Assembly: GCF_014204325.1 (NCBI RefSeq)
Contig: NZ_JACHKT010000017.1
Coordinates: 51,247-115,246, forward strand
DNA length: 64,000 bases
From: Arcicella rosea
GTDB lineage: Bacteria; Bacteroidota; Bacteroidia; Cytophagales; Spirosomataceae
Direction: 5' to 3'
A program made the translations under genes and the position numbers. The notes below the pieces were generated by a model. The model worked only from the letters and a program-made list of their open reading frames with translations. It ran no database searches and was not told the DNA's origin. Shown here piece by piece: positions 1 to 9,540 of the stretch (its first letter is position 1; each line of letters begins with the position of its first letter).

Positions 1-3000
1 TTCAATACCAAAGCAGGAGAGTACCTTCTATTATTAGAATTTGCAATAACTCCCCCCTTGCCTACAATTCCTGCATTTCCTGTAGTGTCGTCAAGCTTGA
101 TATTTCTGATAATCATGTTGCAATCAGGGTTTGTGAGTTCCCCGTTGATACGAAATGAACCTCCCCAAACGTTGCGAACAGTGATGTTGTCGATTTCAAA
201 GTCATGGATACCCTGACCCGCTGTTCCTCCGTCAGTAGCACGAATACAGCAGAACCCTCTATCAAAAATAATGTCGAAAAACTTACAATGATGACGTTGG
301 TCACCTCTAATTAATGTACCACTTGGGGATTCCAAATCCCCATTTCTAAGCTCTATATTTCTCAGTATAGTGTAATTTCGGACATTCCAAACCGTTCCAG
401 CTAGCTCCTGAACATCAAAAATAGGTCTTACACCAGCAGCACCTTGAAAAGTAATCCAATTTGTTCCATTATTGTAAACTGGATTATATTCACTATTAAG
501 TAAATATGTAGTTTGAGTATTGAATTGCACCATAAGATTTTCGGTAATACTAGCTGTAGCTAACCAATCATCTAATTCCTCTCTGGTATTACAACCAAAT
601 AATACAGTTCCTCCATTGCTTTTTTGTACCATGATTGGAGAAGAACTATTTATTGTACCAGTAATATCTACTGTACTTAACAATGCTGGTGACGCTGCTC
701 TACCTGTAGCCTCTCTTACTCTAGTCGCAAAGTCGCCTTTTGGAATATTAATGTCTCCAATTGAAATTGGATTACTAGGAACAATTAACCAGTTTTGCGA
801 GAATGAACTAAAGTTTGCACAATATTCATGCTCTCCAATCGGGTATGCTGGATTCAAGGTGAAACTAACTAAGTTGAGTTCATCATCAATCACCATGTTA
901 GTAGGAGCATCAGGTGTAATGATAATTGAAGTCCCCTCTAAATTATAGCCAACTAAGTTGATTATCTTTTGTCCAGTACCGTCGGAATAAAACTTTACAA
1001 ACAAATCTACGTTTGGCTGATTTGCTGTGTGTACTATAACCCAAGTAATACCACCGTCTGTACTGTGTTCGTAATAAATACTTGAACCCGTTGTACGAAA
1101 TCTCATTAAACCTTTTGTAATTGTTTGAGTAGTTAACCCAGACGTATCACCTTCTTTCCATTCTTGCTTTCCTGCATACTTTCTTGTGTAAAAGTCCATG
1201 CCTGAAAAACCTTCGGGGTCAGGGCTATAATCTAAACCAACAATAATACCATTTGCATCCTCAAAGTTCCATTGTACAATTGAACTTCCTCCTGCTAATA
1301 TTTTAACGTTAGCTATACCAGAGGCATTTGGTGTAGTTGATGTTATTGTATTGAAAGCAACTTGTATGCTGTTCAACTCAAGATATTCTCTTACTGCTCC
1401 TAATTGAACCGATACATTATTTGTCACTACATAATTTGTAAATGAATTGACTGCAAAATTGTACAAAGATTTTAATGTTCCTTGTGAAGCAGAATAACTT
1501 ACAGTTATAATTGATGTTTTAAAAATTTGAACATCAAAATATAATATTACTTTAGTTTTATCTAAAGGAGATATGTATATTGATATTACAGGGTGAAAAA
1601 TAGTTCTTCCTGCAAATTGCTCAACAATGGAAAAGGCGTTAATAGCTGTTTGCTCGTCCTTCATTTCTTCGTTGAACACCAACTCTATTGTAGAGCCTAA
1701 AACATCAGTGCTTATAGCTGTTACAGTCGGTGGCTCGTAAGACGGTTGTGTAGTAGTACCAGCACCTGTAAAGCTAAAAGGTGAAAATGAACCATCGTTG
1801 TAAGCTTGTATTTTGTAAAAGTAGTTTGAAGACGCAACCAAACCAAAGTCTCTGTAAGTTCTTAAATTAACTGGTATCTGTGCTATTTGTGCATAAGTAC
1901 CGTTGACTTCTGTACTTCTAAATATATTGAAGTGAGTAGCTTTTGCTTCTTCTAAAAGAGAATAATCCCAACCTAGTTGAATATTACTAGCTGTTGATGA
2001 CAACTGAATAAGATTTGTTGGTTCAACTAAAACTCTTGCTGTTCTTCCTTGTACAGTACTAGATAGATTTGACAATTTATCTTCATCTACAAATTGAACT
2101 CTAAAATAATAAGGAGTATTAGGAGTTAATCCAACAATAGTAGTTTCTGCATTATCTCTATATTCTTCTTCAACAATTGTAAATCCAGAAGTAGCATCAG
2201 TACTTATATAAATACGAGCTTTATTTTGACCAATATTTTCATCTGTCCAAGCTATTTTAATACTTGTAGGACTTAAAATTTGAGCTTTTAAATCTTTAGG
2301 AGTTTTTAATACTTTCGTTCCAACTAGAGAGGTTTTAATTATGACTGGTAAAGCACTAATTGTTGTTGTAATATATTTTACACTTGAGTTTATTACAGGT
2401 ATTAAATTAAGTACAGTCCCATTAACATCTTGTTTTACCTCTTGTTCTTCAAAATTAATAGATTCAATTAGCGTCGCTGAGTTATTAACTTTTAATTTAA
2501 GATTATATGAACTATAGTCATCAACGGCTTTCCATGCAACTAAAATAGTATCGTCAGTATCATTGTTTTTATAAGCAAAAATCCAAGTATCTAGTGAATA
2601 ATCAACTACAATATCAAATTCAGCAATACGCAACACTCCAGCTTCCATAACTGTGTGAGTGTAAGTATATCCTTCGATTTCTGTTTTAAAGGCAGCAACA
2701 TACCAAAAAGCTGTAAGTCGCTTTCTATTGGGAGAATTATAATATTCAATACCTTCTGTAAGCATTGAAGTACCAAACTTTTTTTGAAGTACTTCTTGAT
2801 CCCCTAAATTTTCTAAATAAAAACCATTTCCATCTTGACCTGTTTGACCATAAATGTACTGACACACTATATCCAACCCTAAACTATTGTATATCATGTA
2901 GGAACGTAAAAGCCCACACAATTTAAAAAACGCTCTATCTTTTGGTTCTGTTTTATCAAACCCAAAAATAGCCTTGTATGACTCATCGTATCCAAACTCA

Positions 3001-5075
3001 GTTACTCCTATGTGACAATTTTGCATTTCTAGTGAACGCAAAGAGTTCATTATTTGAGTTTTGTGAATTAATTCTCCATACTCAGGCATTAGTGCGTGTA
3101 CTTCAAGACTAAGTGGCGGATATTCTGGAAGGTCATTCGTTTCTGAGTAGCCATTGTAATGATGAAAGTTTAGAAACTTAATTGGGTAATCTCCTTTTCC
3201 TCGATATACATCCCACCACATTTTCATTACTTGTATGTAATCTGTGTTAATAGAAAACATACCTGGCATAACTAACACAGCATTAGGGTCAGCCCCTTTT
3301 ATTCCGAAACCTACACCCAATGCACCATTATGCCCATCCCAAATAGCAGAAAGGTAAGCTGCCATTTCCTCTGGATTAAAAAATGCAGATGCACCATTCC
3401 AATGCCTGTCTCTTTCATTCCCCGGTTCATAAAATTTTACATATCCCAAACCTTTTTTCCCATCGCTTTCTACAAACTGGTTGTACACGTCTGGTGAATC
3501 GGGGTTAAAACCCCATCGATAGGCTAATGCACCCCAAATTCTTGCTGCATGGCTATAACTATGAGGGTCTGTTGTTACGTTTAAATTAAACTGGTTTAGT
3601 CCTTTGTTTAAAGGTTTTAAGTTATTATCGTTATTACTTTCTCGCAAATACACAAAATCAGCAACAAGCGTTATACACAAGTCTTTAGAACCAGCAGCTT
3701 TCATTTCATCAAATTGTGTTTCCCAATTCACAAAATGAGATAATGCGGAGTTCATTTGAATATCGTCTGGGTCTGTAGATACAACTCCAGCATTTTTATA
3801 GATACCACTCATTAACCAGTCCGAGTTAGTATAAATTCTATTAAAATAAGATACTTGCCCTACCCAATCCATTTGTTGCTCGTCAGGAAAAACGTTTGTA
3901 CCCATTATTTGAGACAAAGGCTTTTTAGGAATCAAACTTTTATACTTTTTGCCTACAACTACAGAACTGTTTTCTCTTGTACCATAAGGCATAATACCAT
4001 TATACCATGAATAACCGCCAGAAATTCCAAGAATAATATATTTTACACCAGTCTTAGCTATATTAGCAATAGGTATTTTTGCCCAGCCAGAAGTCATATT
4101 AATTGGATTGGATTGCCTGTCGAAGGCCTCAATTAAGTTAATACCATCCGCACTTGTATAAATTTTGAATCTATTATTAGTTCCAAACAGACAGTACACA
4201 TAGTCTAATGTGTAAAAACCGTCTAATTCAAAATAGACCTTAGAGAAGTTACCTACATTGAACCAAGAAATTTCCCATGTATTGTAGCTTGATGTAGCTG
4301 CTACTTGTGTATAAGGCGGTACACCTTCGGCTACGCCATTATTATCTACAAAATAATCCTGAACTTCTGCCAATCTTTTAAATTCAGGATAATTTGTTAA
4401 CATTTCACCATTATTAAAAGCTACTTTAGTTAATGGTTGATATATCTTATCACTAAAAATAGGTATCCTTTTGGGAACATTAGGAGTTCCTTCTAAAGCA
4501 GTAGTAAAAAATGTAACTTCATTACTAAGCTCAGACAATCGAGTAACATTGAATGCAGTTTTTTGCGAGTATAAACCTACATAATATCTTTTTCCAGAAT
4601 CCAAACCTGAAATAATATAAGTTTCTATATTGCCAGGATTAGAAGGTGAAATTATCAATTTTTTACCTCCTTCAGCTTCACCTGACAATTCCGATGTAGA
4701 TACAACTAAGTAATATATATCTGATTTCGTTACTGAGTTTCCACCAAATCCTTGCGGAGCTGTCCATCTCAACTTTGCTGAAATAGTATCAACAATCTCT
4801 ACAGTCAAGTTGTTAATTTTTGATGGAGGATTTACAACTTTATCAGTTGTCATTTTTGTAGAACTCCAATAAGTACATTCATCATCTTGAACCCAGTGTA
4901 AATGAGTAATGCCGTTCGGGCTGTAGTCTAAATCAATGAACCCTTTATTGGCTTCACTAAGTGAAATTACATGACCGCCTATATTATCTTGTATTGCAAT
5001 AACATCACCAAATAGACCTGGGTCTTCTATCAGTTTATTGATGTTTATATCTTTTGTTAATACTATTTTCTTCAT
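1..5075 (-). CDS. Giant surface/adhesion protein with FN3, clan-A glycosidase-like and beta-helix domains (C-terminus cut off)
   Basis: The frame is open from an ATG at 5075 to the window edge, giving more than 1690 residues. The start overlaps the upstream stop as TAATG. Domains in order: an N-terminal region; a fibronectin III-like domain (about 80-180); a galactose-binding-like stretch (about 230-330); a TIM-barrel glycosidase-like domain with the EPGNERD motif (N553-E554) and TEFGYD (E693), the two-glutamate layout of clan-A glycosidases; two FN3 domains (about 925-1105); another FN3/beta region near 1390; and a right-handed beta-helix-like region from about 1520 rich in N and I repeats (NITVRN, IRNIKL). 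No signal peptide is visible. It is the last visible gene of the leftward late operon, where a receptor-binding or capsule-degrading spike would be expected. Domain calls are by eye; the role is inferred. Confidence 0.85.
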   Translation of the reverse strand, partial: MKKIVLTKDININKLIEDPGLFGDVIAIQDNIGGHVISLSEANKGFIDLDYSPNGITHLHWVQDDECTYWSSTKMTTDKVVNPPSKINNLTVEIVDTISAKLRWTAPQGFGGNSVTKSDIYYLVVSTSELSGEAEGGKKLIISPSNPGNIETYIISGLDSGKRYYVGLYSQKTAFNVTRLSELSNEVTFFTTALEGTPNVPKRIPIFSDKIYQPLTKVAFNNGEMLTNYPEFKRLAEVQDYFVDNNGVAEGVPPYTQVAATSSYNTWEISWFNVGNFSKVYFELDGFYTLDYVYCLFGTNNRFKIYTSADGINLIEAFDRQSNPINMTSGWAKIPIANIAKTGVKYIILGISGGYSWYNGIMPYGTRENSSVVVGKKYKSLIPKKPLSQIMGTNVFPDEQQMDWVGQVSYFNRIYTNSDWLMSGIYKNAGVVSTDPDDIQMNSALSHFVNWETQFDEMKAAGSKDLCITLVADFVYLRESNNDNNLKPLNKGLNQFNLNVTTDPHSYSHAARIWGALAYRWGFNPDSPDVYNQFVESDGKKGLGYVKFYEPGNERDRHWNGASAFFNPEEMAAYLSAIWDGHNGALGVGFGIKGADPNAVLVMPGMFSINTDYIQVMKMWWDVYRGKGDYPIKFLNFHHYNGYSETNDLPEYPPLSLEVHALMPEYGELIHKTQIMNSLRSLEMQNCHIGVTEFGYDESYKAIFGFDKTEPKDRAFFKLCGLLRSYMIYNSLGLDIVCQYIYGQTGQDGNGFYLENLGDQEVLQKKFGTSMLTEGIEYYNSPNRKRLTAFWYVAAFKTEIEGYTYTHTVMEAGVLRIAEFDIVVDYSLDTWIFAYKNNDTDDTILVAWKAVDDYSSYNLKLKVNNSATLIESINFEEQEVKQDVNGTVLNLIPVINSSVKYITTTISALPVIIKTSLVGTKVLKTPKDLKAQILSPTSIKIAWTDENIGQNKARIYISTDATSGFTIVEEEYRDNAETTIVGLTPNTPYYFRVQFVDEDKLSNLSSTVQGRTARVLVEPTNLIQLSSTASNIQLGWDYSLLEEAKATHFNIFRSTEVNGTYAQIAQIPVNLRTYRDFGLVASSNYFYKIQAYNDGSFSPFSFTGAGTTTQPSYEPPTVTAISTDVLGSTIELVFNEEMKDEQTAINAFSIVEQFAGRTIFHPVISIYISPLDKTKVILYFDVQIFKTSIITVSYSASQGTLKSLYNFAVNSFTNYVVTNNVSVQLGAVREYLELNSIQVAFNTITSTTPNASGIANVKILAGGSSIVQWNFEDANGIIVGLDYSPDPEGFSGMDFYTRKYAGKQEWKEGDTSGLTTQTITKGLMRFRTTGSSIYYEHSTDGGITWVIVHTANQPNVDLFVKFYSDGTGQKIINLVGYNLEGTSIIITPDAPTNMVIDDELNLVSFTLNPAYPIGEHEYCANFSSFSQNWLIVPSNPISIGDINIPKGDFATRVREATGRAASPALLSTVDITGTINSSSPIMVQKSNGGTVLFGCNTREELDDWLATASITENLMVQFNTQTTYLLNSEYNPVYNNGTNWITFQGAAGVRPIFDVQELAGTVWNVRNYTILRNIELRNGDLESPSGTLIRGDQRHHCKFFDIIFDRGFCCIRATDGGTAGQGIHDFEIDNITVRNVWGGSFRINGELTNPDCNMIIRNIKLDDTTGNAGIVGKGGVIANSNNRRYSPALVL

Positions 5076-5374
5076 TAGAATATTACGTTTCCGTTTTGTG
5101 GTGGTATTAAGTATTCAAAATCCGCTTTTACAGATTCTGGTCTCCAAAAATTATTCGTCAAACCACCGTCAAGGATGTAAGTGATTTTGTCTTCTTTCAC
5201 AAAGCATGTCATGCCTTCTTCTCTTACCTCAGAAAAAATAGCATCCCTTTCTTGTATTGTTAGTTTAGAATGATGCCCGCCTTTTTGAAAGTTTGCAAAG
5301 CCAGTTGCGTATTTATCTTGTGGATTAGCTCTTGTTACTGGGCCATAAACCACCGTTCCTGTTGTTTCTTCCAT
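5075..5374 (-). CDS. Small phage-type structural accessory protein
   Basis: A 99-residue protein joined to both neighbours by one-base TAATG overlaps. Residues 45-77 (ERDAIFSEVREEGMTCFV followed by YILDGGLTNNFW) resemble a motif I recall from Bacteroidetes phage fibre-like proteins, of the form IPxxRRxxGMxVYV...YxLxGGxxNxNW. That suggests a fibre or virion-surface accessory protein working with the giant protein encoded next. There is no membrane segment and no signal peptide. The family resemblance is from memory; the function is inferred from position. Confidence 0.75.
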   Translation of the reverse strand: MEETTGTVVYGPVTRANPQDKYATGFANFQKGGHHSKLTIQERDAIFSEVREEGMTCFVKEDKITYILDGGLTNNFWRPESVKADFEYLIPPQNGNVIF

Positions 5375-6168
5375 TATGTTATTGCAATTTGAATATTAGA
5401 AGAGTTTTGAATATTTATCATTCTATAAACATTAAATAATGCTGTATATCCACTAGCATTTGTAATGTTTTGTTGTGTTTTCACAAAGCCGTTATTCACC
5501 AAACCGTTCATGATAAAGGTCGCATCTCCAAGGCTTGCTTCATAGGCAATTATTGGATATTCACCATTACCATTAATCGTTACTGTTCTGTTTTTTGAAT
5601 TAACCAACACACTATTTTGCAAAGCAAGTATGTCAGCATTTGTGAAAGATGTATTCGGACTAGAACCATAGTACATTCTATTGTCAAAACGTATTGTACT
5701 TGTTTTAGTAACAGTGTTTTTCTCATCACTAGCCGAAAGCGTGAATATTGTATTTACACTAATATTTAACCCATTCTTGGTAAAGCTATTTGACGTAACA
5801 GCACCAATACCGTTATCAATACTTAAAGAAGAAGGCGTTTTATTCAATGAATAGTTAAAGACGATACTATTTATTATTGAGCCTTTTTCAACAATATTTA
5901 TACTATTTGTAAAAGAATTAATTACAATTGGCAAGTATTCTAAATCTTCTAATCTATCTTCTATTGAATCCAATTCAGAATCTAATTGACTAACTTTATT
6001 TAAAAATTCATCATCATCAACAACAGGGTTTGTAATAGCAATATTCCCTGTTTGAGGAGTGGAAGAAGAACTTGTTTTCTTTTTTATGTAAGAAGAGAAA
6101 TACCAGAAAAACCCTGCAAAAGTTGCAAGGATTGAAAGGATAATAAGGAGGATTGTTTTCTTGTTCAT
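5374..6168 (-). CDS. N-terminally membrane-anchored coiled-coil/beta protein
   Basis: A 264-residue protein. One membrane segment lies at residues 5-26, after a short basic N-terminus and before KKK. An acidic, coiled-coil-like stretch (about 50-80, SELDSIEDRLEDLEY) is followed by a serine/threonine/asparagine-rich beta region to the end. The start overlaps the next gene by four bases (ATGA at 6165-6168) and the stop overlaps the following gene by one base. This type II topology is opposite to most neighbours, which carry their membrane segment at the C-terminus. No recognised family; probably a virion or cell-envelope component. Confidence 0.75.
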   Translation of the reverse strand: MNKKTILLIILSILATFAGFFWYFSSYIKKKTSSSSTPQTGNIAITNPVVDDDEFLNKVSQLDSELDSIEDRLEDLEYLPIVINSFTNSINIVEKGSIINSIVFNYSLNKTPSSLSIDNGIGAVTSNSFTKNGLNISVNTIFTLSASDEKNTVTKTSTIRFDNRMYYGSSPNTSFTNADILALQNSVLVNSKNRTVTINGNGEYPIIAYEASLGDATFIMNGLVNNGFVKTQQNITNASGYTALFNVYRMINIQNSSNIQIAIT

Positions 6169-6503
6169 AATCTTCTTTTGACCCAGCCAAACGCTATTTT
6201 GAATACAAAAAATAAGAGAATCAAGGCTAAAAGAAAAACAAACCCTACTGAATATACGACCGTCTTATTTTCTTGAATCGCTTTGTTAGCCAATAGGGTT
6301 GTTTGTTGTTTTTGCTTATTTGCCTTGGCTACTAGAAGAAGGTATAATTCGGTATCTTCCTTGCTTTCTTCTGCCTGTTGTTCGTAAAGCTGTTGGATTT
6401 TCTTACTCGCTTCAATTGATTTTTGGGCATCTTTGTCAGCGAAGAAAATCCCAATTTGAGAGAATACTTCAACAACAATTGATATTGGCTCGAATGCAAC
6501 CAT
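6165..6503 (-). CDS. Coiled-coil protein with C-terminal membrane anchor
   Basis: A 112-residue protein. Residues 15-75 are helical, charged and Q/K-rich. A single membrane segment at about 80-103 is followed by a short basic tail (GWVKRRL). It is a shorter relative in architecture of the next gene upstream (6510-7055): both have the helix QAEEKxDxxLYxxLxAKA followed by a membrane segment ending FGW. The two are therefore probably diverged duplicates. Function unknown. Confidence 0.7.
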   Translation of the reverse strand: MVAFEPISIVVEVFSQIGIFFADKDAQKSIEASKKIQQLYEQQAEESKEDTELYLLLVAKANKQKQQTTLLANKAIQENKTVVYSVGFVFLLALILLFFVFKIAFGWVKRRL

Positions 6504-6509
6504 TTTGAA

Positions 6510-7055
6510 TTAAGTAATTGGATTTTGTTTTTTAGATGATGTCCATCCAAAAACAGCTTTAAAGACTAAGTAAATAATCCCAAAGGCTAAAGCAAGCACA
6601 GAGGCTACTAGCAACCAATTGGTTATATTGTTTGATTTTGCTCGATTGGCTAATTGAGTAGCCTCATTGGTTTTTGTTTCTGCCTGTGCTTTCAGGGCAT
6701 CATAAAGGGCTTGGTCAGCCTTACTAGCTTCTGCCTGAGCCATCAGCTTTTCAGCCTCTACATTAAGCTTTGCTACTTGCTTATTTGCATCCCCATTAAT
6801 CCAAGCTGATGCAACATTAGTAAGTGATGAAACGATACTTGATGCGGGGTCGCCTGACCCCGTATTAGTTTTATTAGAACCTGTACCAGAACCAGATGCT
6901 CCAAAAATACCCCCAATTACGTCTAAAAAACTACCTCCTGTTGATGAGGAACTATTAGTTTCTGTAGTCTTTGTGGGTGTAGTAGTGGTAGTAGATGGTG
7001 TTGCCGAACCAATAGGGAGCGATGTTGTTGATTTTGCCGAATTAAATAGACCCAT
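6510..7055 (-). CDS. Low-complexity linker protein with C-terminal membrane anchor
   Basis: I chose the ATG at 7055 (181 residues, MGLFNSAKS). It lies four bases after the upstream stop, whereas the longer start at 7112 would overlap that gene by 50 bases. The N-terminus is a T/S/G/P-rich disordered stretch with a hydrophobic patch (FLDVIGGIFGASGSG). An alpha-helical segment (about 85-140, AKLNVEAEKLMAQAEASKAD) precedes one membrane segment and the tail SSKKQNPIT. The helical part resembles the 112-residue product encoded next. Role unknown; virion membrane protein inferred. Confidence 0.7.
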   Translation of the reverse strand: MGLFNSAKSTTSLPIGSATPSTTTTTPTKTTETNSSSSTGGSFLDVIGGIFGASGSGTGSNKTNTGSGDPASSIVSSLTNVASAWINGDANKQVAKLNVEAEKLMAQAEASKADQALYDALKAQAETKTNEATQLANRAKSNNITNWLLVASVLALAFGIIYLVFKAVFGWTSSKKQNPIT

Positions 7056-7059
7056 TTCC

Positions 7060-7656
7060 TTATTGTTTATTTTTTTTGTCTTGTCTGCCTTTCCACCATA
7101 AAACTCCTCCAATAATTACTGATATAAACCCAAAGACAATTAACAAAATTGAAGTTAAATTGAAATTACTATTACCTCCCGTTGCTGTATTGCCAGTTTG
7201 GGGGTCAGCTCCATCGGCAAGTTTATCTATTACATCTTGCTTTTTTTTAGCAGCTGCTTCAGCGGCTATTTTGTCTTTGTTTTCTCTTTTGTATCGTTCC
7301 TCTCCTGCCCAAACAGCGTCTAAGGTAATAATTTCAGATTTCACATATACTGGTCTTCTTTCTTCTCGATAGTTCCCTGCACCCCAACCAAATATACCTC
7401 CTGACTGCCTAACCGTAACATTAAAACTCATTAACTGGTATTCAACACCTCCATCAATAATAACTTGACCTAGAGCTATTCCCAATTTATCGCCTATAAG
7501 AAGTACTAAATCTTTTGGTGGCACTGCTGCACCATCTGTATCTCCATAGAAGGTTTGTAAAATTTGCTTATTGCCAGGGAAATTTGTGGTTTCATAAGCA
7601 AATTGCTCTCCAGGAATGCCAACAAAACATTCCGTATCTTTAGTAATTGCTGCCAT
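7060..7656 (-). CDS. Beta-domain protein with C-terminal membrane anchor and basic tail
   Basis: A 198-residue protein with a predicted beta-rich N-terminal domain (1-120), a charged helix (KRENKDKIAAEAAAKKKQ), a Gly/Asn/Thr linker, one membrane segment (about 167-187), and the tail KGRQDKKNKQ. There is no signal peptide. This layout (globular domain, low-complexity linker, membrane helix, Lys/Arg tail) recurs in the genes at 8467, 13828 and 14890. It fits a protein anchored in a viral or cell membrane. No database family recognised. Confidence 0.75.
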   Translation of the reverse strand: MAAITKDTECFVGIPGEQFAYETTNFPGNKQILQTFYGDTDGAAVPPKDLVLLIGDKLGIALGQVIIDGGVEYQLMSFNVTVRQSGGIFGWGAGNYREERRPVYVKSEIITLDAVWAGEERYKRENKDKIAAEAAAKKKQDVIDKLADGADPQTGNTATGGNSNFNLTSILLIVFGFISVIIGGVLWWKGRQDKKNKQ

Positions 7657-7657
7657 T

Positions 7658-8464
7658 TTAATATTTTGATTTAAAAATATTCCTCAACAAAATGATAAGG
7701 AAAAAGACAAGAATGAAAACCCCGAAAAACCACATCAAAAAGGTACTAGTTATATCCTCGCTTGCTTCCTGTGGAATATCTTCACCTTGTTTAATAAAAT
7801 ACATTTTTCCTTTTATTTTCAGGGCGTTGTACCATTGCCCAGCTCTCTGAAAAATTTGATAACCTCCATCTACGATTGAATAAGGTTTTGTAATCAAACC
7901 AAGGTGGTCGTACTTTGTGCCTTCTACATGGATGGCATTATAATAAGAAGGATAAATAAAGTCTGTAACAAATACATCATTAATGTAATAGCCAATATCC
8001 AATCTGTTACCCGGGTCACCTAATTCTACTAAAAAAGTGGCTGTTCTGTCTGCAAACTCAGGGTCTTTGCCAACCAGCCTATTTTCAAGAAATGGATTAA
8101 TACACATTTCGATGGTTTCCTCACTAACTACCTTTTCAAAACGACTCTGCGTAAAATCAAAGTCTGTCCAATTTCTGTAAATAACCTTACAATAAGCTCT
8201 TCTATTGTTACCAGAACCCGTAAAAGAGTGATAGCCATTGATACCAGTACGTTCAGAGATAGAGTCAACTACGGAAGTAATCCAAAAATCACTTGGCACT
8301 TCTGATTCATACCTAAATGCAACTACATCCGCTTCAATACCCCAATGTGGAGCAACATCCCTTTGCATTTGAATTTGTATAGCTGAAGCAATCTCAGTAA
8401 GTCTAGTAAAACCAACCTTACCAGAAATATCAATCAGTGCTACTTTTCTTTTGGTATAAGCCAT
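7658..8464 (-). CDS. Metallopeptidase-like protein with degenerate HE motif and C-terminal membrane anchor
   Basis: A 268-residue protein. The core (residues 8-215) matches, from memory, a widespread uncharacterised family with the pattern VALVD..., PxWGV.A.V.AF, DxWTVTxSHExLEMLVDP and GG(Y/L)Q. Here it reads VALIDISG, HWGIEADVVAF, and VVSEETIEMCINPF, so the histidine of the family's HExxE-like motif is glutamate and catalysis is doubtful. One membrane segment (about 240-260) precedes NIFKSKY. It sits between other membrane-anchored proteins of the late operon. A binding rather than proteolytic role is inferred. Confidence 0.7.
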   Translation of the reverse strand: MAYTKRKVALIDISGKVGFTRLTEIASAIQIQMQRDVAPHWGIEADVVAFRYESEVPSDFWITSVVDSISERTGINGYHSFTGSGNNRRAYCKVIYRNWTDFDFTQSRFEKVVSEETIEMCINPFLENRLVGKDPEFADRTATFLVELGDPGNRLDIGYYINDVFVTDFIYPSYYNAIHVEGTKYDHLGLITKPYSIVDGGYQIFQRAGQWYNALKIKGKMYFIKQGEDIPQEASEDITSTFLMWFFGVFILVFFLIILLRNIFKSKY

Positions 8465-8466
8465 TG

Positions 8467-9051
8467 CTATAAAATTGGTGTTTGGGGACTTTGGTTAATT
8501 TGCTTTCGTGCAAGTCGTTTCCGATTTGCACCTCTGACTAAAAGGAAAATAAGTACAGGAACTAATACCACCATTGGCATAAACCAAGGCCAGTTGACTT
8601 TTAACCAGTTCAAAAAGGGATTCGCAACCGCTGTTTCATTTTTGTCAGAATCAGTGTCATGTGGTTCATTCATGATATTATCATCAATGGCAGGTGTTTT
8701 CTTTGTTTTACCCAAAAAGTCAAATAAACTCTTAGCTAAGTCAATTCCTTTTTCAAAGATATTTTTATCTGAAGAGGTATTTCCTGAAACTGGTGTACTA
8801 TCGTTTACAATAGAGTCTGCTAGATTAAATTCCCTTGTATTGAATATTACATAGAACTTTTCACCATCCTTTTCAAATTCTGTAAATCTGTTTGTTTCAC
8901 CTAATCCAGCTATATTTTCTTTGCTTACTTTTCCGAGTAAAGCACCGTAAGAAGCACCATAACTTCTTGAAGAAATTGTTGGTGCGTCAAAATATTCTAC
9001 GTACTCAATGCTATCATTTACGTACAGGTATTTTCCAATAATTGATGCCAT
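8467..9051 (-). CDS. Beta-domain protein with acidic linker and C-terminal membrane anchor
   Basis: A 194-residue protein. The N-terminal 80 residues are compact and beta-like. A D/E/N/S/T-rich linker contains TKKTPAID and DTDSDKNE. One membrane segment lies at about 150-170, followed by RGANRKRLARKQ, a strongly basic tail. There is no signal peptide. It starts four bases downstream of the peptidase gene. It shares the recurrent domain-linker-membrane-basic tail architecture of this operon. No family recognised. Confidence 0.75.
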   Translation of the reverse strand: MASIIGKYLYVNDSIEYVEYFDAPTISSRSYGASYGALLGKVSKENIAGLGETNRFTEFEKDGEKFYVIFNTREFNLADSIVNDSTPVSGNTSSDKNIFEKGIDLAKSLFDFLGKTKKTPAIDDNIMNEPHDTDSDKNETAVANPFLNWLKVNWPWFMPMVVLVPVLIFLLVRGANRKRLARKQINQSPQTPIL

Positions 9052-9055
9052 TTGA

Positions 9056-9538
9056 TTATTTGTTTAGTGCCAATGATGGCACACGCTTAACGCCTGAATT
9101 AATAATGCATCTTCGTAATTGCATAGGACTTACCGAGGACGGACGTACAAGTGGAATTGATATAGATACATGATTTTTAATTGCTTCATAACAGATTTCA
9201 GAACAGAACTTACTGTTCTTATGTTGTAGTGCTATTCCGTAAACCATGCCTATTACTCCCAATTTGTCATAAGGTGAACCTTCATGATTTTTCATAAATT
9301 GATACACTTCTCGCCAATTATCTGAAGGGAGCATATAAATCTCAAAAAGATTTGGCTTCTTGATATTTTGCCACGGTTGAAAATCAGTTCCTATGCTTCC
9401 CCACGATGACGCTCTCAAATTGTCCAACTCATCAAAAACGATTTCACAATGTACCCATTCTCCTTTTACTCCAAGCAACATCATCCGTTGCTTGAAGTAA
9501 TTATCAATGTTTTTGTAATGCTCAAACAAAATGTGCAT
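9056..9538 (-). CDS. YiiX/NlpC-P60-like cysteine peptidase
   Basis: A 160-residue protein resembling the permuted papain-like YiiX/NlpC family. Residues 27-35 carry EWVHCEIVF, with the catalytic-type histidine. The later FCSEICYEAI (about 111-120) carries the cysteine, in the permuted order typical of YiiX. Such enzymes cut peptide or amide bonds in cell wall or lipid-linked substrates. It lies three bases from the transglycosylase gene, so a role in envelope penetration or release is likely. Family placement by motif, not alignment. Confidence 0.7.
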   Translation of the reverse strand: MHILFEHYKNIDNYFKQRMMLLGVKGEWVHCEIVFDELDNLRASSWGSIGTDFQPWQNIKKPNLFEIYMLPSDNWREVYQFMKNHEGSPYDKLGVIGMVYGIALQHKNSKFCSEICYEAIKNHVSISIPLVRPSSVSPMQLRRCIINSGVKRVPSLALNK

Positions 9539-9540
9539 AT

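Noticed and set aside
520..948. Rightward ORF of 142 residues
   Set aside because: It lies inside the continuous leftward frame of the giant protein, whose translation is domain-like; the rightward product has no recognisable features.
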